A DNA stretch of 59,386 nucleotides. It comes from Clostridia bacterium. GTDB lineage: Bacteria; Bacillota; Clostridia; Christensenellales; Aristaeellaceae. The stretch lies in assembly GCA_017547805.1 (NCBI GenBank), contig JAFYOR010000106.1:1-59386 (forward strand), given 5' to 3'. Below, piece after piece: positions 38,822 through 46,864 of this stretch. The notes under the pieces are model-generated. The model was not told where the DNA came from. It ran no database searches and saw only the letters and a program-made list of their open reading frames with translations. The translations under genes were made by a program, and so were the position numbers. Every line of letters starts with the position of its first letter. The stretch's first letter is position 1.

Positions 38822-40027
38822 ATGAACATTCTGGGTGTATGGATGTGGCCGCAGAGCATCCGCGAGCGCGGCGCGCAGCACACCGTCAGCCTCTGCCGAC
38901 GCGCCGGTGTGACGGATATCTTTTTCCTCGTCAAGGGGCTTGCCGGCACAACGGCGCATCTTAGCCGCCTTGCGCCCGCCTGCTGTGAGCGCGATCTGCT
39001 TGATGAACTGCTCGCCGCCGCGCATGCGCAGGGCGTGCGCGTTCATGCGTGGCTCACCTCCGCCAGCGATGAACATTACAAGCGCCAGCATCCCGAAAGC
39101 GGGCGCTGCCATTATGTCCGCGGAAAGGACAACGGCCTGATTTCTCTGGCCGACGGCGGCTACCTTCATTACATGGAGCGCATCGTGCGCGAGCTGTGCG
39201 CCGGCTACGCCATCGACGGCCTGCACCTTGATTACATCCGCTACAACCATCTTCTCTACGGCTGGGCGCTGGAGGATCTTGAGCGCTACGCTGCGCAGGG
39301 GGCGGACATCGCCCGCCTGCGCGCCATGATGGACAAGACCTTTATCGCAGAGGATAAAGATCCGGAGCACATCTTTGACGCTTTCCGCGCCGGGGACAAG
39401 GACGCGCTCGCGCTCGCCCGCGCCCGCCGGCAGGACGTCGTGCGCTTTGCCTCCCGTCTCATCCGCGCCGCGCGGGAAGAAAAAAGCGATCTCCTGCTCA
39501 GCGCGGCGCTCATGCCCGAAGGCGCATACGACGACACCGCCTTTGCCGACCTGCATTATGGTCAGAATTACGAAGACGCCGCCGCGCTCTACGACCTTGC
39601 GCTCCCGATGGCGTATTCAAAGGCATACGAAAAGGACAGCCAATGGGTGCGCAGCGTCGCACAGGGAACGCTGCGCCGCGGCCTGAAGACCGTCATGGGG
39701 CTGCATGCCTACGACGGCGGCACAGGCCCTTCCCTTGCGGGCGACATCGCCGCGCTTGACGTCAGCAGCGTGAGCGGCATCTGCCTGTTCCGCGAGGGTG
39801 CATGCGTATTTTCCTTTGCTTGCGGGCAGACGCTCACCGTCTTCAACCCGCTCAGCCAGCCGCTCACGCGCGTGATCGCCGGCGCAGCCGAGCAGTCTGC
39901 CGAGCTTGAGTGCAGCATATCCCCCGGGGAAGCCATGCGCTTTGCGCTTCCCTTCACGCCTGACGCCGTGAGGGCGTTTGCAGGCAATGCAGAGCAATGC
40001 GTTTATCTGACGCAGGAAAGGCAGTGA
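38822..40027 (+). CDS. GHL10-like glycoside hydrolase
   Basis: 401 residues, no signal peptide. VWMWPQSIRERGAQHTV at the start, LLAAAHAQGVRVHAWL and the signature IDGLHLDYIRYN (about residues 136-147) are typical of GHL10/DUF4015-type TIM-barrel glycosidases, with the Asp of LHLDYIR as probable catalytic residue. The C-terminal 70 residues look like a beta domain. GAAAGGAG before the ATG. Substrate unknown; most relatives act on bacterial exopolysaccharide or peptidoglycan-like glycans. Confidence 0.82.
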   Translation: MNILGVWMWPQSIRERGAQHTVSLCRRAGVTDIFFLVKGLAGTTAHLSRLAPACCERDLLDELLAAAHAQGVRVHAWLTSASDEHYKRQHPESGRCHYVRGKDNGLISLADGGYLHYMERIVRELCAGYAIDGLHLDYIRYNHLLYGWALEDLERYAAQGADIARLRAMMDKTFIAEDKDPEHIFDAFRAGDKDALALARARRQDVVRFASRLIRAAREEKSDLLLSAALMPEGAYDDTAFADLHYGQNYEDAAALYDLALPMAYSKAYEKDSQWVRSVAQGTLRRGLKTVMGLHAYDGGTGPSLAGDIAALDVSSVSGICLFREGACVFSFACGQTLTVFNPLSQPLTRVIAGAAEQSAELECSISPGEAMRFALPFTPDAVRAFAGNAEQCVYLTQERQ

Positions 40028-40033
40028 ACCCCT

Positions 40034-41206
40034 ATGACATTTGACAAGGAACTGCTTCTTAACCGCGCGCTCACCGAACAGGTCGGCGCCATGCATCCGC
40101 CCTATCCCGAGCGCATCGGCGATTTCTTTTCCGGCGAGCAGACGCCGACCGGCGCCATCGTGCGCGAGGACGGCAGCGTGCTCTTCCGCCTCTATGCCCC
40201 CGGCATGGACACGGCGCGCGTGTGCCTGACGTCCTTCCCCGACATTTCCCTGACCATGGTCAAAAACGAGCAGGGCTTTTTTGAGGCTGTCCTTCCCTAC
40301 GAGGAACGCCTTCGCGGACCGCAGGACGTGCGCTTCTTCCTCAATGACACGCTCTTTTTGCATCCGCAGATGCCCGCCCACTACCGCAGCTTCCGTCAGG
40401 TGAATTTCGTGGAGATTCCCGACCCGGAGAGCGAAATGATCCTTCTGCGGGACGTACCCCACGGGCAGGTCGTGCGTGAGGTATTCTTTTCCAGCGTGCG
40501 CGGCACATGGCAGCGCATCAACCTCTACCTGCCGCCGCAATACCGCAGGGGTGGACAGTATCCTGTGCTCTACATCCAGCACGGCTTTACCGAAAACGAA
40601 AACGAATGGATCAACATGGGCAAGCTGCCCTACCTGCTTGACAACCTGCTTGCCACCAGCAAATGCGTTCCCTTCATCGCCGTCATGTGCGACGGCATGG
40701 AACGCCTCCCCGGCGAGGGCGCATGGGACTTTTCCTCCTTTTCCCGGATGCTGCTTGAGGAAGTCATTCCCTTTATCGAGGACAACTACCGCGTCATCGC
40801 GGAGAAAAAAGGCCGCGCGATGGCCGGCCTTTCCATGGGGTCTGAGCAAACCAGCGTCATCGGCCTGACGCATCCGGACGTCTTCTGCGCGCTGGGGCTG
40901 TTTTCCGGCTTTGTGCGCATGGATACCCGAACGCCGTTCTTCTCCTGTCCGCATCTGCGCGTGCTTGCGCAGCAGCCTGACTATATCGCAACACATTTTG
41001 ACGTCTTTTTCCGCTCCATGGGCTCAAAGGACGTTTACTTCCCCATCTTCCTTGAGGACAGAAAGCATCTTGACGCGCTCGGCGCGAACCGTTTTGACGG
41101 ATACTGCGAAAAGGTCTACGAAGGCTTCACACATGACTGGGGCGCTTTCCGGCGTGGCCTGCGCGACTTCGCGCAGCTGATTTTCAAACCCAACCGCGCT
41201 GATTGA
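40034..41206 (+). CDS. Alpha/beta-hydrolase esterase (CE1/esterase D-like)
   Basis: 390 residues. An N-terminal immunoglobulin-like domain (GAIVREDGSVLFRLYAPGMD) is followed by an alpha/beta hydrolase domain with YPVLYIQHGFTENENEW and the nucleophile elbow GLSMGS (near residue 270). The C-terminal GFTHDWGAFRRGL carries the catalytic His. It resembles carbohydrate esterases of the feruloyl/acetyl-xylan esterase group and FrsA/enterochelin-type esterases. The gene is 7 bases after the GHL10 gene, whose end carries its ribosome-binding site (AAAGGCAG). Confidence 0.85.
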   Translation: MTFDKELLLNRALTEQVGAMHPPYPERIGDFFSGEQTPTGAIVREDGSVLFRLYAPGMDTARVCLTSFPDISLTMVKNEQGFFEAVLPYEERLRGPQDVRFFLNDTLFLHPQMPAHYRSFRQVNFVEIPDPESEMILLRDVPHGQVVREVFFSSVRGTWQRINLYLPPQYRRGGQYPVLYIQHGFTENENEWINMGKLPYLLDNLLATSKCVPFIAVMCDGMERLPGEGAWDFSSFSRMLLEEVIPFIEDNYRVIAEKKGRAMAGLSMGSEQTSVIGLTHPDVFCALGLFSGFVRMDTRTPFFSCPHLRVLAQQPDYIATHFDVFFRSMGSKDVYFPIFLEDRKHLDALGANRFDGYCEKVYEGFTHDWGAFRRGLRDFAQLIFKPNRAD

Positions 41207-41225
41207 GCGGCCAAAGGAGCAGCTG

Positions 41226-41867
41226 ATGCACAACACGTATCTCTTTGACTTTGACGGAACGCTGGTTGACTCCATGCCCGTCTACGCCGCGATGATGCTG
41301 GGGATTCTGCGCGAGCATGGCGTGGCGCACGATGAAAGCGTCATCAAGACCATCACGCCCCTTGGCTATCGCGGCGCGGCAAAGCACTTCATCTCCATGG
41401 GGCTTGAAAAGGATGAAGACGCGCTTGTCGCCCTGATGCATGAACGCGCCGTCAAGGCGTATTCCACGCAGGTAGAGGCCAAGCCCCATGTGCTTGACGC
41501 GCTGCACATGCTGCACGCGCGGGGCGACAGCCTGAATGTCCTGACCGCCAGCCCGCACGCGATGCTCGACCCCTGTCTTGCGCGGCTGGGCGTGCTGTCC
41601 CTGTTTGACAATGTCTGGTCCTGCGAGGATTTCGACACGACCAAGTCCGATCCGCAGATCTACACGGATGCGGCGCGCCGCATCGGCTGCCCGGTCCGGG
41701 ACGTCTGGTTTCTTGACGATAACCCCGGCGCGGACAAAACGGCAAAGCAGGCCGGTATGCGCGTGTGCGGCGTTTACGACGCTTCCTCCGCAGAATACAC
41801 CGATGAGATGAAGCGGATCTGCGATGCGTATATCGCCGATTTTTCACAGATTTATCGTCTTGACTGA
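41226..41867 (+). CDS. HAD-superfamily phosphatase
   Basis: 213 residues. FDFDGTLVDSMP is the catalytic motif with its two Asp residues (residues 7-18). VLTASPHAM is motif II, and KSDPQIYTDAARR with VWFLDDNPGADKTAKQAGM are motifs III and IV. It is the phosphoglycolate-phosphatase-like subgroup with a helical cap. Likely dephosphorylates a sugar phosphate. CAAAGGAGCAGCTG before the ATG. Last gene of the operon starting at 37780. Confidence 0.9.
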   Translation: MHNTYLFDFDGTLVDSMPVYAAMMLGILREHGVAHDESVIKTITPLGYRGAAKHFISMGLEKDEDALVALMHERAVKAYSTQVEAKPHVLDALHMLHARGDSLNVLTASPHAMLDPCLARLGVLSLFDNVWSCEDFDTTKSDPQIYTDAARRIGCPVRDVWFLDDNPGADKTAKQAGMRVCGVYDASSAEYTDEMKRICDAYIADFSQIYRLD

Positions 41868-41894
41868 ACGTCCTGTATCGCAAAGAAAACAAAG

Positions 41895-41931
41895 CAAAGG
41901 CGCGCTTCCCGCCGCGGGAAGCGCGCCTTGC
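41895..41931. terminator. Bidirectional terminator
   Basis: Long stem GGCGCGCTTCCCG/CGGGAAGCGCGCC with a CCG loop between convergent genes; T-rich on both sides (CTTCTTC; TTTGCTTTG). Confidence 0.8.
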
Positions 41932-41959
41932 TTCTTCTATTTCGGGATCTTATGCCGGA

Positions 41960-43294
41960 TCATTCCACGATTCTGTACGGATTCTGATACACATGACCAG
42001 CTTCCAGCGCAACGCCCGCATCGATGAACAATTCCTCCACCGTCACGCACATGATGCCGCGCTCCTCAAAGGAACGCAGGATATCCCTGCTGTAGCGCGG
42101 GCAGCCCTCGTTGATGTCGTGCAGGAGCACCACATCTCCGTCCTTCACGCTGGAAATGACGCGCTGGGCAATCTTATCGTAGTGCGTGTTGCCCGAATCC
42201 CAGCTGGCCAGCGACCACTGCATCAGCGGATAGCCGATCTGCTGGCGCTGGTAATGGTTGTAGCGTCCGCCGGGCGCGCGCATCATCGTGGGCACAACGC
42301 CGATCAGTTCGTTCATCTCCCTGATCATCTTTTCCTTTTCCTCATGCGCATCCCCGTCCTTCAGCTCGTCCGGGTAGCTGTGGGTGAAGGTATGGCTCTG
42401 CAGGGAATGGTTGGCGTTCTGCTGGCGCACCATGATATCGTGATTGCTGGCGATGCGCTTGCCCACGACAAAGAACGTCGCGCGCGCGCCGTAATTGCGC
42501 AGCTCGTCCAGCAGCGTGCGGGTGATGCCGCGCGCGCCGCCGTCATCATAGGTCAGCGCAACCATTCTGTAGCGGGAGTTATCGGTCTGCACAAGACCAT
42601 AAGGCGTCATCATCTCCCGGATCGTCGGGTAATCCAGCCTCACGTGCAGGAAGGACGCTTTCCGCGTCTGCGGATAGACATCGTCCGCGCGATAGGTCAG
42701 CGTCATCTGCGCCGCGCCAAGGGTAAAGGACGCCTTGCGGATATTCTCAGGATCGCACAGGGCCGAAAGCGCTTCCTCATCCGGCTGTGTGCCGATGAAC
42801 GCCTCACTCAGCTGGCGGCGGATTTCCGAGGCAATGTAGTCATACGCTCCGGCGTCTTCCCGGAAGATATCCTCCATGGTGATCATTTTGCCCGTCAGCG
42901 CGTCATATACCCGGGTTTCAAACTCAGCGCTGAGCACATCGCGATCATACCGGTATTCCGCGATCGTCAGAAAACTCAGCGCGCTCTCGCCCGAGCGGGA
43001 AATTACCGCGCCCACCTCAAGGCTGGCCGTCTCCGCCAGATAGTTCGTGGGCAGGAGCGGGCGGTTGCGCTCGGTCATCGCATCGATCAGTTCGCGCATC
43101 GCGGCGTCGATTTCATCGCTGGCGGTATCGGGATAGACACGCTTGATCTGAACATGCTTGGAAATACTCTCCGTCTGCGTGTCCTGCTCAAAGCGCAGCG
43201 CAGCGGGAAATTCATCTACAAACTCATCCTCCGCCGCCGCGCCCGTGCAAAGAAGCAGCATCAGCAGCAGGACAATCCATCTTACATTGATCAT
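41960..43294 (-). CDS. Polysaccharide deacetylase with N-terminal RsiV-like domain
   Basis: 444 residues. Start MINVRWIVLLLMLLLCTGAAAE at 43294 gives a signal peptide; the longer frame lacks support. Residues about 30-215 look like the DUF4163/DUF3298 (RsiV-type) domain, and 230-430 are a NodB deacetylase with VALTYDDGGARG (metal Asp pair), SHTFTHSYPD (SxxTxxH) and MMRAPGGRYN (RxPGG). It would remove acetyl groups from peptidoglycan or exopolysaccharide outside the cell. TYDDGG rather than TFDDGP is a small variation. Confidence 0.87.
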   Translation of the reverse strand: MINVRWIVLLLMLLLCTGAAAEDEFVDEFPAALRFEQDTQTESISKHVQIKRVYPDTASDEIDAAMRELIDAMTERNRPLLPTNYLAETASLEVGAVISRSGESALSFLTIAEYRYDRDVLSAEFETRVYDALTGKMITMEDIFREDAGAYDYIASEIRRQLSEAFIGTQPDEEALSALCDPENIRKASFTLGAAQMTLTYRADDVYPQTRKASFLHVRLDYPTIREMMTPYGLVQTDNSRYRMVALTYDDGGARGITRTLLDELRNYGARATFFVVGKRIASNHDIMVRQQNANHSLQSHTFTHSYPDELKDGDAHEEKEKMIREMNELIGVVPTMMRAPGGRYNHYQRQQIGYPLMQWSLASWDSGNTHYDKIAQRVISSVKDGDVVLLHDINEGCPRYSRDILRSFEERGIMCVTVEELFIDAGVALEAGHVYQNPYRIVE

Positions 43295-43394
43295 GAAGTA
43301 TTTTCTCCGTTTTGGGGTCCGTTGTCTTTGTCGCTTATAGATTATCCTCCAAACTGTCGCCATTGTCAACCGCAAAGCGAGCTGAATCCAGCGA

Positions 43395-43423
43395 TTGTGT
43401 GCGGCACAGATCCGTGATATACT
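43395..43423 (+). promoter_or_regulatory. Promoter of the MFS gene
   Basis: TTGTGT, 17-base spacer, TATACT, 78 bases before the ATG. Confidence 0.6.
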
Positions 43424-43501
43424 GTCTCTGCGGGAAGCGAACGCTTTTATATCAGCTTTCCTTTCCGCGCAAAAGCTGCCGCTTACCATCCGGAGGTATC
43501 C

Positions 43502-44638
43502 ATGAACCGCCATCTGCTTTCACTCTATCTGTATTACGGCGTATACTTCACAGGCCTCGGCTTCATGACCTATGCGCCCAAGTATTACGGTGCAATCGGC
43601 CTGACCAATGCACAGATCGGCCTGATCAGCGCCGTACCCGCATTCATCGCCATCTTTGTCCAGCCGCTCTGGGGGATGCTTTCCGACCGAAGCGCCTATA
43701 AAAAGAACACCATCATCTTCGGTATCCTCGTCGCCGCGCTGTGCGCCTTTGCGGCGGAGCGTCTGAGCGGACACTACGCCGCGCTGCTCACGGTGCTGAC
43801 GCTGCTGAGCGTTTTTACCCTGCATGCCGTGCCGGTGGGCAGCGCCATCAGCCTTGAATACACCGCCCGCGAAGGGAAAAAGTTCGGTCCCATCCGCCTG
43901 ACGGGCACGGTGGGCTATCAGGTCGGCATTCTCATCATCGGCCAACTGCTCAGCGAAAGCCTCCGTGGTCTTTACACCGTGTATGGCGCGGTGCTTCTGC
44001 TTTCCGCCCTCGCGGCGTTCATGATGCCGCCCGTGCGCGGACACCAGCACGGCGAAGCGCGCGTGTCCGTCTGGGCGCTGTTTGGCGACAAGCGCATCGT
44101 GGGCATGCTGGTTCTGGCCTTTCTCGTGCAGACGATGGCGCAGTTCTATCTCTCGTTCTTTTCCAAATATCTGGGCGAGCTGGGCATGAGCAACGCCGTC
44201 ACGGGATTGATCACCATTCTCTCCGTTTTCCTTGAGATTCCGTTCCTTCTGGTGGGCGACCGTCTTTACAAAAAGCTGCCGATTTTCAAATGGATGTGGA
44301 TCGGCCTTCTGCTCAACGCCCTGCGCTTTGTGGGCATGTCCTATGCGCGCACACCGCTCGCCATGATTGTGACGCTTCTGCCCTGCGTGTTCCTGCTGGC
44401 AAGCTTTGAATTCTTCCCTGCCATCTATCTGTCCACCGCCATGCCAAAGGAGCTTTCCGGCACCGCGCAGAATGTCTATCAGACCGTCACCTACGGCGTG
44501 GCGCGCATCGCCGGCGCGATGCTGGGCGGCATTCTTGCGGATGCAATCGGCATTGACGGCGTGTTTTTCTACGGCGGCATGCTGCTGCTGATCGTCAGCG
44601 CGGCGACATTCTTCCCTATCTGGCGCGCAAAACGCTGA
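43502..44638 (+). CDS. Major facilitator superfamily transporter
   Basis: 378 residues, 12 membrane helices. PLWGMLSDRSAYKKNTIIFG between helices 2 and 3 is the MFS loop (G-x-L-S-D-R). FGPIRLTGTVGYQVG is a mark of the LacY/NupG-like sugar or nucleoside:H+ symporter group. Start after CATCCGGAGGTATCC. Immediately upstream of the secreted 5'-nucleotidase (terminator between), so nucleoside uptake is a reasonable guess. Confidence 0.88.
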   Translation: MNRHLLSLYLYYGVYFTGLGFMTYAPKYYGAIGLTNAQIGLISAVPAFIAIFVQPLWGMLSDRSAYKKNTIIFGILVAALCAFAAERLSGHYAALLTVLTLLSVFTLHAVPVGSAISLEYTAREGKKFGPIRLTGTVGYQVGILIIGQLLSESLRGLYTVYGAVLLLSALAAFMMPPVRGHQHGEARVSVWALFGDKRIVGMLVLAFLVQTMAQFYLSFFSKYLGELGMSNAVTGLITILSVFLEIPFLLVGDRLYKKLPIFKWMWIGLLLNALRFVGMSYARTPLAMIVTLLPCVFLLASFEFFPAIYLSTAMPKELSGTAQNVYQTVTYGVARIAGAMLGGILADAIGIDGVFFYGGMLLLIVSAATFFPIWRAKR

Positions 44639-44664
44639 GGCGTACGCTTATACACGCCATTCTT

Positions 44665-44688
44665 CCGGCGCATTGCGCCGGTTTTTTT
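44665..44688 (+). terminator. MFS gene terminator
   Basis: Stem CCGGCGC/GCGCCGG with an ATT loop and T7. Confidence 0.85.
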
Positions 44689-44709
44689 GTTAAATCTTGC
44701 GCTTCATAC

Positions 44710-44738
44710 TTCCCATTCCCGTCTATTTTGTGTATGAT
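44710..44738 (+). promoter_or_regulatory. Promoter of the 5'-nucleotidase gene
   Basis: TTCCCA, 17-base spacer, TATGAT, 33 bases before the ATG. Confidence 0.5.
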
Positions 44739-44771
44739 AAGGACAGCAAAAGAAAAGGAGGATTTTTTCCT

Positions 44772-46589
44772 ATGCGCAAACTTCTGTCCTTTATTCTTTC
44801 TCTGATGCTGCTGCTGGCGATGTCGGTTCCCTCCGTCATGGCTGAAGCGGCGCTCAGCGAAGACGTCGTCATTCTCTATACCAATGACGTGCACACCTAC
44901 ATCGACGGCGCGCTCAGCTATGACGTGATCGCGGGCGTCAAGGCCGAGCTGCTCAAGCAGTACAAGAACGTCCTGCTCGTGGACGCCGGCGACCATGTCC
45001 AGGGCACCGCTTACGGCTCCATGGACAAGGGCGAGACCATCATCAAGCTCATGAACGCCTCCGGCTACGATCTGGCCACGCTGGGCAACCACGAGTTTGA
45101 CTACGGCATGGAAGGCTGCATCGCCGTGCGCGAGTGGGCCGAGTTCCCGTATGTCTCCGCCAACTTCTATCATGAAGAGTACTACGAGCGCAAGGACAAC
45201 GTTCTTGACGCCTACAAGCTCTTCGATTTCGGCGGCGTGAAGCTGGCGATCATCGGCGCGACCACCCCGGAGACCTTCACCAAGTCCACCCCGGCCTACT
45301 TCCAGAACGAGAAGGGCGAGTACATCTACGGCATCGCTGCCGGTGATCAGGGTGAAAAGCTGCAGGCTGACGTGCAGGCTGCCATCGACGCTGCGAAGGC
45401 TGAAGGCGCGACCGTGATCGTTGCTCTGGGCCATCTGGGCGATGACCCGGCTTCCATGCCGTGGACCAGCGAAGAGACCATCGCGGCTGTCGCGGGTCTT
45501 GACGCGTTCATCGACGGCCACTCCCACTCCAAGGTTGAGGGCAAGGAAGTTGCCGGCAAGGACGGCGAGCCTGTTCTCCTCACCCAGACCGGCGAATACT
45601 TCGGCCGCATCGGCATGATGGTCATCGACGCTGAGACCGGCGCGATCACCACCGACTTCATTGAGCTCGTCGAGCTGACCGAGAAGACCACCGACGCCGA
45701 GGGCAAGGAAGTTGAAAACGTCATCGGCTACGAGCTCGCTTCCGAGCTGTACACCGGCGATAAGTGGCCGGTCGTTGCGGACGTTGCCGCGATCAAGGAT
45801 GCCTGGATCGCTGAGATCGACACCAAGCTGGGTGAGATCATCGGTTCCACCGCGCTGACCTTCGACAACTACAACGCCGACGGCAAGCGCCTCGTCCGTT
45901 CCCAGGAAACCAACACCGGCGACTTCGCCGCTGACGCGCTGTACTACCTGTTTGACAACATGGGTCTTGACGTTGACGTCGCGATCATGAACGGCGGCGG
46001 CGTGCGCAACAAGGCTGTCACCGGCGAAATCTCCTACAAGACCGCCAAGAACATCCACACCTTCGGCAACGTTGCCTGCCTGCAGACCATCACCGGTCAG
46101 CAGCTGCTCGACGCGCTGGAGTGGGGCGCCCGCGGCGCGGGTACCGGCGAAGAAATCGGCGGCTTCCTGCACGTTGCCGGCGTGACCTACAAGATCGACG
46201 TCAACTATCCGTCCTCCATCGTCGCTGACGATAAGGGCGTGTGGGTCAGCGGCCCGACCGCTGGCTACCGTGTTGTGGACGTCATGGTTTACAACAAGGA
46301 GACCGGCGCTTATGAGCCGCTGGATCTGAATGCCAAGTACAACCTCGCTGGCTACAACTACACCCTGCGCGATCTGGGCGACGGCTTTGCGATGTTCGAC
46401 GGCGCGGTCAACGTTCTTGACTACGTCATGGAAGACTACATGGTTCTGGCCAACTACATCAAGGGCTTCGAGGGCGGCGTGATTGAAGCGACCAACTCCC
46501 CGCTGCTGGCCAAGTACCCGGGCATGAAGCTGGATTACGCGACCGTGGACGGCTCCGGCCGTATCGTGATCGAGGAGATCACCAAGTAA
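44772..46589 (+). CDS. Secreted 5'-nucleotidase / metallophosphatase
   Basis: 605 residues. Start after AAAGGAGGATTTTTTCCT gives a signal peptide (KLLSFILSLMLLLAMSVPSV, cleavage near VMA-EA). Residues about 32-330 are the metallophosphatase domain: YTNDVHTYID, DAGDHVQGTAYG, TLGNHEFDYG and IDGHSHSK, all metal-site motifs. The C-terminal 5_nucleotid_C domain (390-560) has GDFAADALYYL and MNGGGVRN. UshA/YfkN family: hydrolyses nucleotides or cyclic nucleotides outside the cell. No LPXTG or SLH anchor is seen. The codons are highly uniform (GCC, GAC, AAG), as expected for strong expression. Confidence 0.93.
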   Translation: MRKLLSFILSLMLLLAMSVPSVMAEAALSEDVVILYTNDVHTYIDGALSYDVIAGVKAELLKQYKNVLLVDAGDHVQGTAYGSMDKGETIIKLMNASGYDLATLGNHEFDYGMEGCIAVREWAEFPYVSANFYHEEYYERKDNVLDAYKLFDFGGVKLAIIGATTPETFTKSTPAYFQNEKGEYIYGIAAGDQGEKLQADVQAAIDAAKAEGATVIVALGHLGDDPASMPWTSEETIAAVAGLDAFIDGHSHSKVEGKEVAGKDGEPVLLTQTGEYFGRIGMMVIDAETGAITTDFIELVELTEKTTDAEGKEVENVIGYELASELYTGDKWPVVADVAAIKDAWIAEIDTKLGEIIGSTALTFDNYNADGKRLVRSQETNTGDFAADALYYLFDNMGLDVDVAIMNGGGVRNKAVTGEISYKTAKNIHTFGNVACLQTITGQQLLDALEWGARGAGTGEEIGGFLHVAGVTYKIDVNYPSSIVADDKGVWVSGPTAGYRVVDVMVYNKETGAYEPLDLNAKYNLAGYNYTLRDLGDGFAMFDGAVNVLDYVMEDYMVLANYIKGFEGGVIEATNSPLLAKYPGMKLDYATVDGSGRIVIEEITK

Positions 46590-46618
46590 GCTTCGTTTCA
46601 TTCAGTTCAGTCCACATA

Positions 46619-46650
46619 AAAAGGGCAGCTGCACAGCAGCTGCCCTTTTC
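46619..46650 (+). terminator. 5'-nucleotidase terminator
   Basis: 14-bp stem AAAGGGCAGCTGC/GCAGCTGCCCTTT with an ACA loop and T-rich tail. Confidence 0.88.
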
Positions 46651-46699
46651 TTTTGCTATTTTGTGTATCTGTTGGGAAAGAAAAGCATAATGTGCGCGA

Positions 46700-46830
46700 G
46701 GCAGAACCGAAAGCGCTGCCTGCGGCAGCTGTTCGGTTCTTGTGTACGCAGGCTGCGCATGTTCGGGGAACGATTGGGGTTTCACCCCAAACCCTGACAA
46801 GGGATTTCATCCCTTGACCCTTCTTCGCTT
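46700..46830. repeat. Multi-hairpin intergenic repeat
   Basis: Four nested or adjacent hairpins: AGAACCGA/TCGGTTCT (46703-46740) enclosing GCTGCC-TGC-GGCAGC, TTGGGGT-TTC-ACCCCAA (46774-46790) and AAGGGAT-TTC-ATCCCTT (46799-46815), followed by GACCC. From memory, the last two resemble dispersed non-coding repeats of Oscillospiraceae-type genomes. No gene is in 46590-46864. Confidence 0.6.
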
Positions 46831-46864
46831 CGCGCGGCTTCAAGACGCTTGTTTAATGACAGAA

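Noticed and set aside
44616-46601. 661-codon minus-strand frame opposite the 5'-nucleotidase
   Set aside because: Mirror of strongly biased codons; the true gene has a signal peptide and all metal motifs.
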